From Azospirillum endophyticum (lineage in GTDB: Bacteria; Pseudomonadota; Alphaproteobacteria; Azospirillales; Azospirillaceae), in assembly GCF_016595245.1 (NCBI RefSeq), contig NZ_JAENHM010000030.1, positions 270,042 to 334,041 on the forward strand: a stretch of 64,000 nucleotides of DNA. The letters run 5' to 3'. Of the stretch, positions 18,966 through 27,570 are shown piece by piece; within the stretch, counting starts at the first letter, position 1; the number at the start of each line of letters is the position of its first letter. The notes below the pieces were generated by a model that was not told the origin of the DNA, ran no database searches, and saw only the letters and a list, made by a program, of their open reading frames with translations. The position numbers and the translations under genes are program-made.

Positions 18966-19177
18966 CTTGCCGAGTGGCGGTTGTTCTTTTTGGGGCCGGG
19001 CCTTTTGTAAGGCCGGGACGTCCGTCGACTGCGGGGGAGCGGTCTTGCGTCCTTATGGCTCTGACCCGAGAGAGGCTGGACGGGACAGGGCGGCCGCACC
19101 GGGCCGCCGAAGGCAGACTAGCGGCCGGGCATGACCGTTTGCGGGCGTGCCGGTGACTCTTCGATGAAGATCGCCGA

Positions 19178-20647
19178 TCACGATTCGGCTTCGGCTTTTC
19201 CCTTCCGCTCCCTGTAATGGGCCAGCGCGCGGTCGCGGGCGACGGCATGGTCGAGAAACGGGCGCGGATAGTCGTCGCCCAGCCGGACGCCGGCCTGTCG
19301 CAGCACCTCCGTCGGGGCGGCCCAGGGCTGGTGGATCCAGCGCGGCGGCAGCCGGTCCAGCTCGGGCACGTAACGGCGGACGTAATCGCCCTGGGGATCG
19401 AACTTTTCACCCTGAAGAATCGGGTTGAAGACCCGGAAGAAGGGGGCGGCATCGGCACCGCAGCCAGCCACCCACTGCCAGTTGCCGGCATTCTGGGCGA
19501 GGTCGGCATCGACCAGCGTGTCCCAGAACCAGCGCTCCCCCTCCTGCCAGGGCAGCAGCAGGTCCTTGATCAGGAAGGAGGCGGTGATCATCCGCACCCG
19601 GTTGTGCATCCAGCCCGTCTGCCAGAGCTGGCGCATGCCGGCATCGACGATGGGATAGCCGGTGCGCCCGCGCTGCCAGGCCCGCAGGCCGGCCGGATCC
19701 TCGCGCCAGGGGAAATCGGCGAAGCGGCGGTCGAGCGGAGTGTCGGGCAATTCCGGCGCATGGTGCAGCAGATGATGCTGGAACTCGCGCCAGCCGATCT
19801 CGCGCAGGAAGGCGTCGATGCCGGGCGCCAGTTCCGGCCGGGCATCGGCGGCATGGCGGGCGGCATGCCAGACCTGCCGGGGGCCGATCTCCCCGAAGGC
19901 CAGGCGGGGCGACAGGGCGGAGGTGCCGTCATGGTCCGGCCGGTCGCGTTCCGTCGCATAGGCGCCGACCGGCCCGTCGAGGAAATCGGCCAGATGGGAC
20001 AGCGCCGCTGCCTCCCCCGGAACCCAGCGCCTGCGCAGCCCCGCCGCCCAGTCGGGCTTGGCCGGCAACAGGCCCCAACGGTCCAGCGCGTCGCTGGCCG
20101 GTGCGGTCCGCGGCGCCTTCAGGGCGGAGGGCGCGCGGGTCGGCATCGGCGGGTCCAGCGTCGCCGACAGATGGCGCCAGAAAGGAGTGAAGACCTTGAA
20201 GGGGCCGCCGCTTTTCTTCTCGACGGTCCAGGGTTCGGCCAGCAGGCCGGCGTTGAAGCTGCGCGCATCGACTCCGCGCGCCTTCAGCCGCTCCTCGACC
20301 GCGGCGTCGCGTGCGCTCCAGGTCGGCGCATAGCGCCGGTTCCACAGCACGCAGTCCGCTCCGGTCTCCGCCACCAGCGCGTCGATCACGGCGCCCGGCT
20401 CGCCCCGCCGCAGCACCAGCGGCGAGCCGAGGTGGGCGCAGCGGGCGGCGAGCCGCTCCAGGCTGCCGTGCAGCCACCAGCGCTGCGCCCCGCCGAGCGC
20501 CCAGGGAGTGGCGTCCTCGTCCTCCAGGACATAGAGCGGGATGACCGGGGCGCCGCGTTCAGCCGAGGCCTGGGCGGCGGCGGTCAGCGCCGGGTTGTCG
20601 GCGAGGCGCAGGTCGTTGCGGAACCAGACGATGATGGGGGCTGACAT
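19178..20647 (-). CDS. phrB: Deoxyribodipyrimidine photolyase (class I CPD photolyase)
   Basis: A 489-aa flavoprotein that splits UV-induced pyrimidine dimers using blue light. The N-terminal antenna-binding domain begins IIVWFRNDLRLADNPAL. The C-terminal FAD-binding domain has GWREFQHHLLHHAPEL, RTGYPIVDAGMRQLWQTGWM, RMITASFLIKDLLLPW and NAGNWQWVAGCGADAAP, including the conserved Asn-Trp-Gln-Trp of CPD photolyases. ATG 20647 (MSAPIIVWF) is preferred; the frame remains open 33 bases upstream. A strong terminator follows. Confidence 0.93.
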   Translation of the reverse strand: MSAPIIVWFRNDLRLADNPALTAAAQASAERGAPVIPLYVLEDEDATPWALGGAQRWWLHGSLERLAARCAHLGSPLVLRRGEPGAVIDALVAETGADCVLWNRRYAPTWSARDAAVEERLKARGVDARSFNAGLLAEPWTVEKKSGGPFKVFTPFWRHLSATLDPPMPTRAPSALKAPRTAPASDALDRWGLLPAKPDWAAGLRRRWVPGEAAALSHLADFLDGPVGAYATERDRPDHDGTSALSPRLAFGEIGPRQVWHAARHAADARPELAPGIDAFLREIGWREFQHHLLHHAPELPDTPLDRRFADFPWREDPAGLRAWQRGRTGYPIVDAGMRQLWQTGWMHNRVRMITASFLIKDLLLPWQEGERWFWDTLVDADLAQNAGNWQWVAGCGADAAPFFRVFNPILQGEKFDPQGDYVRRYVPELDRLPPRWIHQPWAAPTEVLRQAGVRLGDDYPRPFLDHAVARDRALAHYRERKGKAEAES

Positions 20648-20714
20648 GCGCGGCGCTCGGTTGGTCGTCTCCGGACCCACCGATATAGGCCGCGCTCACG
20701 CTGCGGCCAGCGGC

Positions 20715-21470
20715 TCAGCGGGCGCGGTCCGGCGACAGGCGGGCGCAGGGGAAACGGTAGATCCGGCCGCGGACGGTCATCAGCACCTCGAAGGCCGGGC
20801 CCAGCAGCCCGTCGAAGGCGGTGTCCAGCACGTTCAGCCCGCCGGTGAAACTACCGAAGGCCGGCAGGATCAGCTTGGCGCCGTCCTGGGCGAAGCAGCG
20901 CTCGCGCACCCGCCGTCCGGCCAGCGCCAAGGCCGCGGCCGGGTGGAGGTGCCCCGAAAGTTCGCCGACCGCGCCGGGCTGCGCCTCGTGCCGGAAGGTC
21001 AGGGGACCGACGGACAGCTCCGCCGCCACCCGGCCGCCGAAGCCCTGCGGCGGTTCGGGGTCGTGGTTGCCGGTGATCCACACCCAGTCGGCGGTGGCGG
21101 CGGTCAGTGCGCGCAGCCGCTCGACGTCGGCCCCATCCATCCGTTCCGCCGCACGGCGGTCGTGGAAACTGTCGCCCAGGCACAGCACCCGTGCCGGCCG
21201 GTAGCGCCCGATCAGTTCGGCCAGCCGGTCCAGCGTCGCCCGCGTGTCGTAGGGCGGCAGCATCCGGCCGCGCGCGGCGAAGGCGGAGCCCTTCTCCAGA
21301 TGCAGGTCGGCGACCGCCAGGATGCCCTCTGCCGGCCACAGCAGCGCGCCCGATGGATCGGCCAGCAGCTCGGCGCCGCGGAAAGTCAGGGCGGCCCGTC
21401 TGTCATCGCCCTGACAGGCAGAGCCGTTGGCTTGGGAGGAAGCTGACAACATTCGTTTACCGGCGATCAT
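20715..21470 (-). CDS. pdeM: Ligase-associated DNA damage response metallophosphoesterase PdeM
   Basis: A 251-aa calcineurin-like phosphoesterase. Metal-ligand motifs in order are VADLHLEKG, CLGDSFHD, ITGNHD and LSGHLHP. This short form is the PdeM family, usually encoded with an Lhr-type helicase, an ATP-dependent DNA ligase and an exonuclease. The helicase lies upstream on the same strand, but the ferredoxin gene in opposite orientation separates them. The start is uncertain: ATG 21470 and ATG 21452 are both possible and neither has a strong ribosome-binding site. The 5' end overlaps the predicted NifA site of the ferredoxin gene. Confidence 0.85.
   Translation of the reverse strand: MIAGKRMLSASSQANGSACQGDDRRAALTFRGAELLADPSGALLWPAEGILAVADLHLEKGSAFAARGRMLPPYDTRATLDRLAELIGRYRPARVLCLGDSFHDRRAAERMDGADVERLRALTAATADWVWITGNHDPEPPQGFGGRVAAELSVGPLTFRHEAQPGAVGELSGHLHPAAALALAGRRVRERCFAQDGAKLILPAFGSFTGGLNVLDTAFDGLLGPAFEVLMTVRGRIYRFPCARLSPDRAR
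21411..21426 (+). promoter_or_regulatory. Candidate NifA upstream activator sequence
   Basis: An exact TGT-N10-ACA (TGT CATCGCCCTG ACA), the consensus NifA-binding site. It is centred about 110 bp upstream of the start of transcription predicted from the sigma-54 promoter at 21502-21517, the usual distance. The six fixed bases alone could arise by chance; the combination with a correctly spaced -24/-12 and the nature of the downstream gene makes it credible. It lies inside the 5' end of pdeM. Confidence 0.65.
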
Positions 21471-21501
21471 CGGAAAGGGCCAATAACCATGTAAATTTTG
21501 C

Positions 21502-21517
21502 GGGCATGATGTTTGCA
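21502..21517 (+). promoter_or_regulatory. Candidate sigma-54 (-24/-12) promoter
   Basis: GGGCAT-N5-TTGCA: the invariant GG (21503-21504) and GC (21515-21516) are separated by exactly ten bases. The -12 box TTGCA is perfect; the -24 box matches TGGCAC at four of six positions. Transcription would start near 21528, 49 bases before the ferredoxin ATG. An A/T-rich stretch around 21484-21499 could bend between activator and promoter. Confidence 0.65.
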
Positions 21518-21576
21518 GCCGGATGGGCCGCCGCCGTGGAGGCATGGCGGATGACAACCATACCCGGAGGATACCC

Positions 21577-21960
21577 ATGGCCACAGTGACGTTCACCGGC
21601 CTGACCATGCCCAAGGACATGACCGTCTACGCGGTCGCCGGCGATACCGGCACTCTGCTGGCGCTGGCGAAAAAGCACGACATCCCGATCCCGTTCCAGT
21701 GCCAGGACGGCGAGTGCGGGTCCTGCCTCGTCAAGGTGACTTATCTCGACGGGAAGACTCCGATGGCCATCGATCTGACCGAAAAGGAGAAAGTTACCCT
21801 GTCCGTCAACGGCAAGCTGAACAGGGACCTGTTGGAGGCGGCCGAGAACGCCCACCGCCCGCCGCCCTACCGTCTGGCCTGTCAGTTCATCGTCCGTGAC
21901 GAGACCATTCTTGTCGAGTTCAGCGGCGAGCCGGGAGTGGAGCCGGAGCTGCGCAAGTAA
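21577..21960 (+). CDS. 2Fe-2S ferredoxin of the FeSII (Shethna protein) type
   Basis: A 127-aa plant-type ferredoxin fold with cluster ligands C42, C47, C50 and C102 (CX4CX2C...C; QCQDGECGSCLVK and YRLACQFIV). The sequence MATVTFTGLTMPKDMTVYAVAG at the start (split here as a summary of residues 1-22), the IPFQCQDG loop, the central KEKVTLSVNGKL insertion and the tail ILVEFSGEPG resemble the Azotobacter FeSII Shethna protein, which binds nitrogenase under oxygen stress and protects it. ATG 21577 follows GGAGG by seven bases. NifA/sigma-54 elements upstream suggest expression with nitrogen fixation. An electron-carrier role is the alternative. Confidence 0.85.
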   Translation: MATVTFTGLTMPKDMTVYAVAGDTGTLLALAKKHDIPIPFQCQDGECGSCLVKVTYLDGKTPMAIDLTEKEKVTLSVNGKLNRDLLEAAENAHRPPPYRLACQFIVRDETILVEFSGEPGVEPELRK

Positions 21961-21983
21961 CCTGCGATCGGCATGGGGCGGTG

Positions 21984-24485
21984 TCACAACGACAACCGCC
22001 CCTGCTGCGGGCGTCCCGTTTCCAATTTCGCAGGCCGTGGCGGCGCCAGTTCCGGCATCGCCTCGGCCAGCAGTTCGGCCTCGGCGGCAGCCAGCAGCTC
22101 GTCGGTGGCGCTGCCGTCCACCCGCTCGCGGCCGATCTCCAGGATCACCGGCACCGCCAGGGGGGAGATGCGGTCGAGATCCTTGTGGGTGATCCGCCCG
22201 CGCACCCGCGCCAGGAAGTCCGACAGGCGGCGGATGTCGGTCAGTCCGCCGGCCGCATCGGCCCGTGTCGCCCGCAGCAGCACATGGCCGGGGTCGTGCT
22301 TGCGCAGCACGTCATAGATCAGGTCGGAGGAGAAGGTGACCTGCCGCCCGGTCTTCTCCTGCCCGGGATGGCGGCGATCGATCACCCCGGCGATCAGGGC
22401 GACGTTGCGGAAGGTCCGCCGCAGCATCGACGATTCGTCCATCCAGGCTTCCAGATCGTCGCCCAGCATGTCCTGGTCGAACAGCGCGTCCATGTCGGTG
22501 GGCGAGCGCAGCGACCAGATCGCCAGCACGTAGTCGGTGGCGACGAAGCCCAGCGGCCCCAGCCCGACCCTTTCCATCCGCCGGGTCAGCAGCATCCCCA
22601 GCGTCTGGTGGGCGTTGCGCCCCTCGAAGGCGTAGGCGACGAGGAAGCGCTTGCCGGCCTTGGGGAAGCACTCCACCAGCAGCCCGTCGCGGTTGGGCAG
22701 GACGGAGCGGGTGCGCTGCAGCCGCAGCCATTCCTGCACATCCTCGGGCAGCCCGTCCCACTGGCGCGGATCGGCCAGCATGGCGCGCACGCGCTCGGCC
22801 AGATGGGTGGTCAGCGGCAGCCGCCCGCCGGCATAGGCGGGCACCTTCGGATCGCCGCTGCCGCCCTTGGCGACCTGCGCCTCCATCTCGCGCACGCCGA
22901 GGAATTTCAGCAATTGGCCGGCGAAGAGGAAGGTGTCGCCGGGGGTGAGGCCCTGGATGAAATACTCCTCGACCTCGCCCAGCACCGGGCCGCGGTTCAG
23001 GCGGACGCGCAGCAGCGCCTCCTGGGTGATGGTGCCGACATTCATGCGGTACTGGCGTGCCACCGCCGGGCCGGCCACCGCCATCCGCCCGTCCTCGCCC
23101 AACTTCAGGCGCTGGAAGCGCTCATAGGCGCCGAGCGCATAGCCGCCGGTGGCGACGAAATCCAGCACGTCGTCGAACTCGTCGCGAGTCATCGCCGCAT
23201 AGGGGGCGGACGAGACCACCTCCTCATAGAGCGCGTCCGGCAGGAAGGGGGCGGCGCAGGCCATGCCGAGCAGATGCTGGGCCAGCACGTCCAGCCCGCC
23301 CGGCCGCGGCGCCTCGCCGTCCAGCGTGTGGTCGTGGACGGCTTCCAGCGCGGCACGGCACTCCAGCACCTCGAAGCGGTTGGCGGGGACCAGCAGGGCG
23401 CGGCTGGGTTCGTCCAGCCGGTGGTTGGCGCGGCCGATGCGCTGGACCAGCCGGCTCGATCCCTTGGGCGCGCCGATCTGGACCACGAGGTCGACCGCCG
23501 CCCAGTCGATGCCGAGATCCAGCGAGGAGGTGGCGACCACCGCCCGCAGCTCGCCGCGCGCCATGGCGCCTTCGACCTTGCGGCGCTGCTCCACTGCCAG
23601 CGAGCCGTGGTGCAGCGCGATGGGCAGGTTGTCGTCGTTGACCCGCCACAGCGCTTGGAACACCAGTTCGGCCTGCGCGCGGGTGTTGACGAACAGCAGG
23701 GTGGTGCGCTGGCGGCGGACTCGCTCGTAGATCTCCTTCATGGCATGCATCGCCATATGCCCGGCCCAGGGCACCCGTTCCTGCGAGGTCAGGATCTCGA
23801 CTTCCGCCTGGGCGCCGGAACGGCCGAGGACGAGGCGCACGTCGTCGGAGTCCGTTCCCTCATGCCGGCCGCGGCGCGACAGCCAGGCCAGCAGCCGCTC
23901 CGGCTCCGCCACCGTGGCGGACAGCCCGACCCGGCGGGCGGCGGGGGCGAGGCGTGACAGCCGCGCCAGCCCGAGCGCCAGCAGGTCGCCGCGCTTGGTG
24001 CCGGCCAGCGCGTGAAGCTCGTCGATGATGACGCAGCGCAAGGATCGGAACAGCCTGTCGGCGTCGGTGTAGGACAGCAGCAGCGCCAGGCTTTCCGGCG
24101 TCGTCATCAGCATGTGCGGCGGATGGGTGCGCTGGCGCCTGCGCTTGGCCTCCGGCGTGTCGCCGGTGCGGGTCTCCGCCCGGATCGGCAGCCGCATCTC
24201 GGCGATCGGCTGTTCCAGGTTGCGCTGGATATCGACAGCCAGCGCCTTCAACGGAGAGATATAGAGGGTGTGCAGCCCCTCGCGCGGCCGCTCGGCCAGT
24301 TCGATCAGCGAGGGCAGGAAGCCGGCCAGCGTCTTGCCGCCGCCGGTCGGCGCGATCAGCAGCGCGCTTTCCCCGCGCTCGGCGGCCTCGACCATGGCGA
24401 CCTGATGCGGGTGCGGCGCCCAGCCGCGCGACCGGAACCAAGCGGCGACGTTGGGCGGTATCAGGGCGGGGGAGGGGGCTTCCAT
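21984..24485 (-). CDS. Ligase-associated DEXH-box DNA helicase (Lhr family)
   Basis: An 833-aa SF2 helicase. Motif I is APTGGGKT, motif II is VIIDELHALAG (DEXH), motif III is LSATVAEP and motif VI is QRIGRANHR; the RecA2 signature SSLDLGIDWA is present. The C-terminal half is the winged-helix/Lhr-associated domain (GDTFLFAGQLLKFLG). Lhr proteins unwind DNA-DNA and RNA-DNA hybrids with 3'-5' polarity; this subgroup accompanies PdeM and a ligase in a DNA damage response. ATG 24485 (MEAPSPALIP) is chosen because the open frame before it is repeat DNA. No ligase or exonuclease gene is in the window. Confidence 0.9.
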   Translation of the reverse strand: MEAPSPALIPPNVAAWFRSRGWAPHPHQVAMVEAAERGESALLIAPTGGGKTLAGFLPSLIELAERPREGLHTLYISPLKALAVDIQRNLEQPIAEMRLPIRAETRTGDTPEAKRRRQRTHPPHMLMTTPESLALLLSYTDADRLFRSLRCVIIDELHALAGTKRGDLLALGLARLSRLAPAARRVGLSATVAEPERLLAWLSRRGRHEGTDSDDVRLVLGRSGAQAEVEILTSQERVPWAGHMAMHAMKEIYERVRRQRTTLLFVNTRAQAELVFQALWRVNDDNLPIALHHGSLAVEQRRKVEGAMARGELRAVVATSSLDLGIDWAAVDLVVQIGAPKGSSRLVQRIGRANHRLDEPSRALLVPANRFEVLECRAALEAVHDHTLDGEAPRPGGLDVLAQHLLGMACAAPFLPDALYEEVVSSAPYAAMTRDEFDDVLDFVATGGYALGAYERFQRLKLGEDGRMAVAGPAVARQYRMNVGTITQEALLRVRLNRGPVLGEVEEYFIQGLTPGDTFLFAGQLLKFLGVREMEAQVAKGGSGDPKVPAYAGGRLPLTTHLAERVRAMLADPRQWDGLPEDVQEWLRLQRTRSVLPNRDGLLVECFPKAGKRFLVAYAFEGRNAHQTLGMLLTRRMERVGLGPLGFVATDYVLAIWSLRSPTDMDALFDQDMLGDDLEAWMDESSMLRRTFRNVALIAGVIDRRHPGQEKTGRQVTFSSDLIYDVLRKHDPGHVLLRATRADAAGGLTDIRRLSDFLARVRGRITHKDLDRISPLAVPVILEIGRERVDGSATDELLAAAEAELLAEAMPELAPPRPAKLETGRPQQGRLSL

Positions 24486-24544
24486 GGCGACCGGACTGTA
24501 GCGGATCGCCTGGAACGGAGGAAGAACGAACTGCGCGGAAAGTC

Positions 24545-24696
24545 TCCCTCTCCCGCCCCGGGAGAGGGAAGGAGCCCATGCGTAGCATGGGAAGGGTGAG
24601 GGGTCGGGCACGAAGCCATGCGGTTCGGGGCCTTGGTCTACCCCTCACCCTCCCCACTTCGTGGGTCCCCTCCCTCTCCCAGGGCGGGAGAGGGCG
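24545..24696. repeat. Palindromic intergenic repeat, family B copy 1
   Basis: An element of about 150 bp. The left half has CCCTCTCCCGCCCCGGGAGA and continues through GCCCATGCG(T/G)AGCATGGG to GAAGGGTGAGGGG. The right half is roughly its reverse complement (CCCCTCACCCTCCCCAC ... GGGCGGGAGAGGG). The whole can fold into one long hairpin around a variable centre. A second copy is at 27418-27570. The right end abuts the panB stop codon at 24697. Confidence 0.8.
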
Positions 24697-25527
24697 TTAA
24701 ACGGCCGCCTTCTTCATCCCGAAGCAATGCTCCGGCCCGGGGAAGGCACGGGTCCGCACCTCGGCGGCATAGGCGGCGGCGGCCTCGCCGACCGTCTCGC
24801 CCAGATTGGCGTAGCGCTTGACGAATTTCGGCTGGAAGGCGCCGAACAGGCCCAGCATGTCGTCGGTGACCAGCACCTGCCCGTCGCAGGCCGGCGAACC
24901 GCCGATGCCGATGGTGGGGATCGCCACCTCCTCGGTGATGCGGCGGGCAAGCTGCTCCATCGTGCCCTCGATCACCAGGGTGAAGGCGCCGGCCTCGGCG
25001 ATTGCGCGGGCATCGGCGGCGATCCGTTCGGCGGCTTCGGCATCGCGGCCGACCGCCTTGTAGCCGCCGAGCGTGTTCACGGATTGCGGCGTCAGCCCGA
25101 CATGGCCCATCACCGGGATGCCGCGGGCGGTCAGGAAGGCCACCGTTTCCGCCATCTCCATTCCGCCTTCCAGCTTGACCGCCTGGGCGCCGGTCTCCGC
25201 CATCACCCGGGCCGAGGCGCGGAAGGCCGTCTCCTTGCTCTCCTGGTAGCTGCCGAAGGGCAGGTCGACGACGACGCACGCGCGTTCCGACGCGCGCACC
25301 ACGGCGGCGCCATGGGCGATCATCATGTCCAGCGTCACCGGCAGCGTGCTGTCCAACCCATAGACCACCATGCCCAGCGAGTCGCCGACCAGCAGGACAT
25401 CGACATGCGGATCGAGCAGCCGGGCGACCGGAGCGGTGTAGGCGGTCAGGCAGACGATCGGCTCGCCCCCCTTGCGGGCTCGCAAGGCCGGGACCGAGTG
25501 GCGGGCAGTGAGGTTGGAAGCGCTCAT
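24697..25527 (-). CDS. panB: 3-methyl-2-oxobutanoate hydroxymethyltransferase
   Basis: A 276-aa TIM-barrel enzyme of pantothenate (coenzyme A) synthesis, transferring a hydroxymethyl group from 5,10-methylene-THF to 2-ketoisovalerate. Metal and substrate motifs include [49 protein letters not shown] and [22 protein letters not shown]. The 276-residue length is normal. ATG 25527 begins the conserved N-terminus; the upstream open frame is not conserved in style. No panC is in the window. Confidence 0.95.
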   Translation of the reverse strand: MSASNLTARHSVPALRARKGGEPIVCLTAYTAPVARLLDPHVDVLLVGDSLGMVVYGLDSTLPVTLDMMIAHGAAVVRASERACVVVDLPFGSYQESKETAFRASARVMAETGAQAVKLEGGMEMAETVAFLTARGIPVMGHVGLTPQSVNTLGGYKAVGRDAEAAERIAADARAIAEAGAFTLVIEGTMEQLARRITEEVAIPTIGIGGSPACDGQVLVTDDMLGLFGAFQPKFVKRYANLGETVGEAAAAYAAEVRTRAFPGPEHCFGMKKAAV

Positions 25528-25685
25528 GATCGTGCCTTTCCGGTACCGGGCCGCGGCGTTTCGGCTCGCTGGCCGTTCAATACGCTTGCCCGACGCACAA
25601 TCGGGCCGAGCAGAATGACGCAGATACACCAAAACCGCCCACGCGAATTTCGCGGGACGGTCGGGTGCAAGACACAAGGGGTCTT

Positions 25686-25706
25686 GGGCGCGCGTCACAC
25701 GCGCCC
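25686..25706 (-). terminator. Candidate hairpin downstream of rpsU
   Basis: GGGCGCG (25686-25692) and CGCGCCC (25700-25706) form a 7-bp stem 28 bp after the rpsU stop. No clear U-tract follows on the minus strand, so termination is inferred from position. Confidence 0.4.
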
Positions 25707-25733
25707 TTCGCAGCCGCTAAGCGCGACCGACGA

Positions 25734-25937
25734 TTAGTAGCCCTCGCGTTCCATCCGCTTGCGGAGCAGCTTGCGGGTGCGACGCACCGCTTCAGCCTTC
25801 TCACGCGCACGCTTCTCCGAGGGCTTCTCGTAGTTGCGACGCAGCTTCATTTCACGGAAAATGCCCTCGCGCTGCATCTTCTTCTTGAGCGCGCGGAGGG
25901 CCTGATCGACGTTGTTATCTCGGACCAGAACTTGCAC
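25734..25937 (-). CDS. rpsU: 30S ribosomal protein S21
   Basis: A 67-aa basic protein identical in layout to alphaproteobacterial S21: [20 protein letters not shown], then [20 protein letters not shown], and a Lys/Arg-rich end [14 protein letters not shown]21 sits on the 30S platform near the anti-Shine-Dalgarno sequence. The start is a GTG at 25937; GTG 25949 would add four residues but sits directly on the purine-rich ribosome-binding site (GGAAGGG), so the inner GTG is favoured. It is divergent from def. Confidence 0.93.
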   Translation of the reverse strand: MQVLVRDNNVDQALRALKKKMQREGIFREMKLRRNYEKPSEKRAREKAEAVRRTRKLLRKRMEREGY

Positions 25938-26130
25938 GTTTACCGTCACCCTTCCAAGTGAAGCATGTTGCGCAAAGGCAACAAATAGGCATGCGCGGCG
26001 GGCGCACCCCTTGTGTGGGCGCAGTGTGTAGCATGCTCCACCGCCTTTGTGAAGGGGAGTCTTGTCCACAAGCATGAACCGGGCAGGAAGGCGGTTGCTC
26101 CGGCCCCGTCCACACTCCAGATATAGCGGC

Positions 26131-26682
26131 ATGCCAGTGCTTCCAATCGCCCGAATGGGCAATCCCGTGCTCCGCGAGATCGCGGAGCCCATCGCCGATC
26201 CGACCGACCCGGCCGTCGCCCGGCTGGCCGCCGACATGATCGCGACCATGCTGGACGCGCCCGGAGTCGGTCTCGCCGCGCCGCAGATTTCGGAGTCGCG
26301 CCGGATCATCGTCTTCCGCGTCCCCGCCGACCGCGGCGAGGGGGAGGAGGTGGCGAACACCGTCCTGGTCAATCCGGAGATCGAACCGCTGTCCCATGAC
26401 AAGGTCCTGGGCTGGGAGGGCTGCCTGTCGATTCCCGGCCTCCGCGGCCTGGTGCCGCGCTATGCGCGCATCCGCTACCGCGGCTATGGGCTGGACGGCG
26501 CCCGGATCGACCGCGAGGCGTCGGGGTTTCACGCCCGCGTGGTCCAGCACGAGGTCGACCACCTGGACGGCGTGCTCTATCTTGATCGCATGGACGATCT
26601 GCGGCTCCTCGTCTGCACCGAGGAGATGCATCATCTCAACGCCGCGCTGGCCGCGGCCAAGGACGCGCCGTCCCGGGACTGA
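26131..26682 (+). CDS. def: Peptide deformylase
   Basis: A 183-aa Fe(II)/Zn metallo-deformylase removing formyl from N-terminal Met. All three family motifs are intact: GVGLAAPQ (45-52), EGCLS (96-100, Cys metal ligand) and HEVDH (140-144, His ligands and catalytic Glu). Start ATG 26131 ([15 protein letters not shown]) is standard for the family; the upstream open frame is unrelated. It is followed 24 bp later by coq9, suggesting one transcript. Confidence 0.94.
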   Translation: MPVLPIARMGNPVLREIAEPIADPTDPAVARLAADMIATMLDAPGVGLAAPQISESRRIIVFRVPADRGEGEEVANTVLVNPEIEPLSHDKVLGWEGCLSIPGLRGLVPRYARIRYRGYGLDGARIDREASGFHARVVQHEVDHLDGVLYLDRMDDLRLLVCTEEMHHLNAALAAAKDAPSRD

Positions 26683-26706
26683 CGGGGCGCGCGGGGAGAG
26701 TGAGCG

Positions 26707-27402
26707 ATGACCATCGATACGCTTCGCGACGAGATCCTGGTGGCGAGCCTGCCCAACGTCGTCTTCGACGGCTGGAGCCTGCAGTCCTTGCGCGACGGCA
26801 CCCAGATGGCGGGACATGAGCCGTCGGCCCTGCTGCGCGCCTTCCCGGGCGGCGTCACCGATGCGGTGGAGCATTTCGCCGATTGGGCCGACCGCCAGAT
26901 GCTCGACCGGCTGGAAGCCCAGCCGTTGGCGGAGATGAAGGTGCGCGAGCGCATCTCCCTCGCCGTCCGCACCTATTTCGAGGTGCTGGAGCCCTACCGC
27001 GAGGCCAAGCGTCGCCAGCTCTCCTATCTGGCCCTGCCGCAGAACGTGGCGCTCGGCCTGCGGCTGCTGTACCGCACGGTGGATGCCATGTGGTTCGCCG
27101 CCGGCGACACCTCCACCGACCACAACCACTATACCAAGCGGGCGCTGCTGGCCGCGGTGGTCAGTTCCTCCACCTTCTACTGGCTGGACGACAAGTCGGA
27201 CGGCCATGCCGAGACCCGCGCCTTCATCGACCGCCGGCTGGCCGACGTGATGGCCGTGGGCAAGGCGACCTCGTCGGTCGGAAAGATCGGTTCGATGCTG
27301 AACTTCCTCCCCAACCCCCTGCGCTTCGCCCGCCAACTGCGCCAGCGCAGCGCCGGCGCCCAGGCGAGCAACGCGACCATCCACATGGCCGAGAATATCT
27401 GA
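26707..27402 (+). CDS. COQ9 family ubiquinone biosynthesis protein
   Basis: A 231-aa helical protein of the COQ9 family: TetR-like N-terminal helices, then REAKRRQLSYLALPQN, LLYRTVDAMWFAAGDTSTDHN and YTKRALLAAVVSSSTFYWLDD, the segment that in human COQ9 forms the lipid-binding pocket and COQ7 interface. It is expected to present ubiquinone precursors to the hydroxylase at the inner membrane. ATG 26707 has GGGGAGAGTGAGCG upstream. Association with rpsU and def is seen in other alphaproteobacteria as far as I recall. Confidence 0.85.
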   Translation: MTIDTLRDEILVASLPNVVFDGWSLQSLRDGTQMAGHEPSALLRAFPGGVTDAVEHFADWADRQMLDRLEAQPLAEMKVRERISLAVRTYFEVLEPYREAKRRQLSYLALPQNVALGLRLLYRTVDAMWFAAGDTSTDHNHYTKRALLAAVVSSSTFYWLDDKSDGHAETRAFIDRRLADVMAVGKATSSVGKIGSMLNFLPNPLRFARQLRQRSAGAQASNATIHMAENI

Positions 27403-27417
27403 GGGGGTCGAGAAATT

Positions 27418-27570
27418 CCCTCTCCCGCCCCGGGAGAGGGAAGGGGCCCATGCGGAGCATGGGAAGGGTGAGGGTTTAGACGAGGATCAAGATCCATGTT
27501 CGGATAGCCCCTCACCCTCCCCACGCCTTCGGCGCGGGTCCCCTCCCTCTCCCGGGGCGGGAGAGGGCGC
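27418..27570. repeat. Palindromic intergenic repeat, family B copy 2
   Basis: Nearly the same as 24545-24696: the left arm starts CCCTCTCCCGCCCCGGGAGA and continues to CCCATGCGGAGCATGGGAAG. The middle (27474-27508) differs. The right arm CCCCTCACCCTCCCCACG ... CGGGGCGGGAGAGGGCG ends at the TfoX-N gene stop (27571). It lies between convergent genes and may terminate both. Confidence 0.8.

Noticed and set aside
24486..24611. N-terminal extension of the helicase
   Set aside because: The extension is translated family B repeat DNA.
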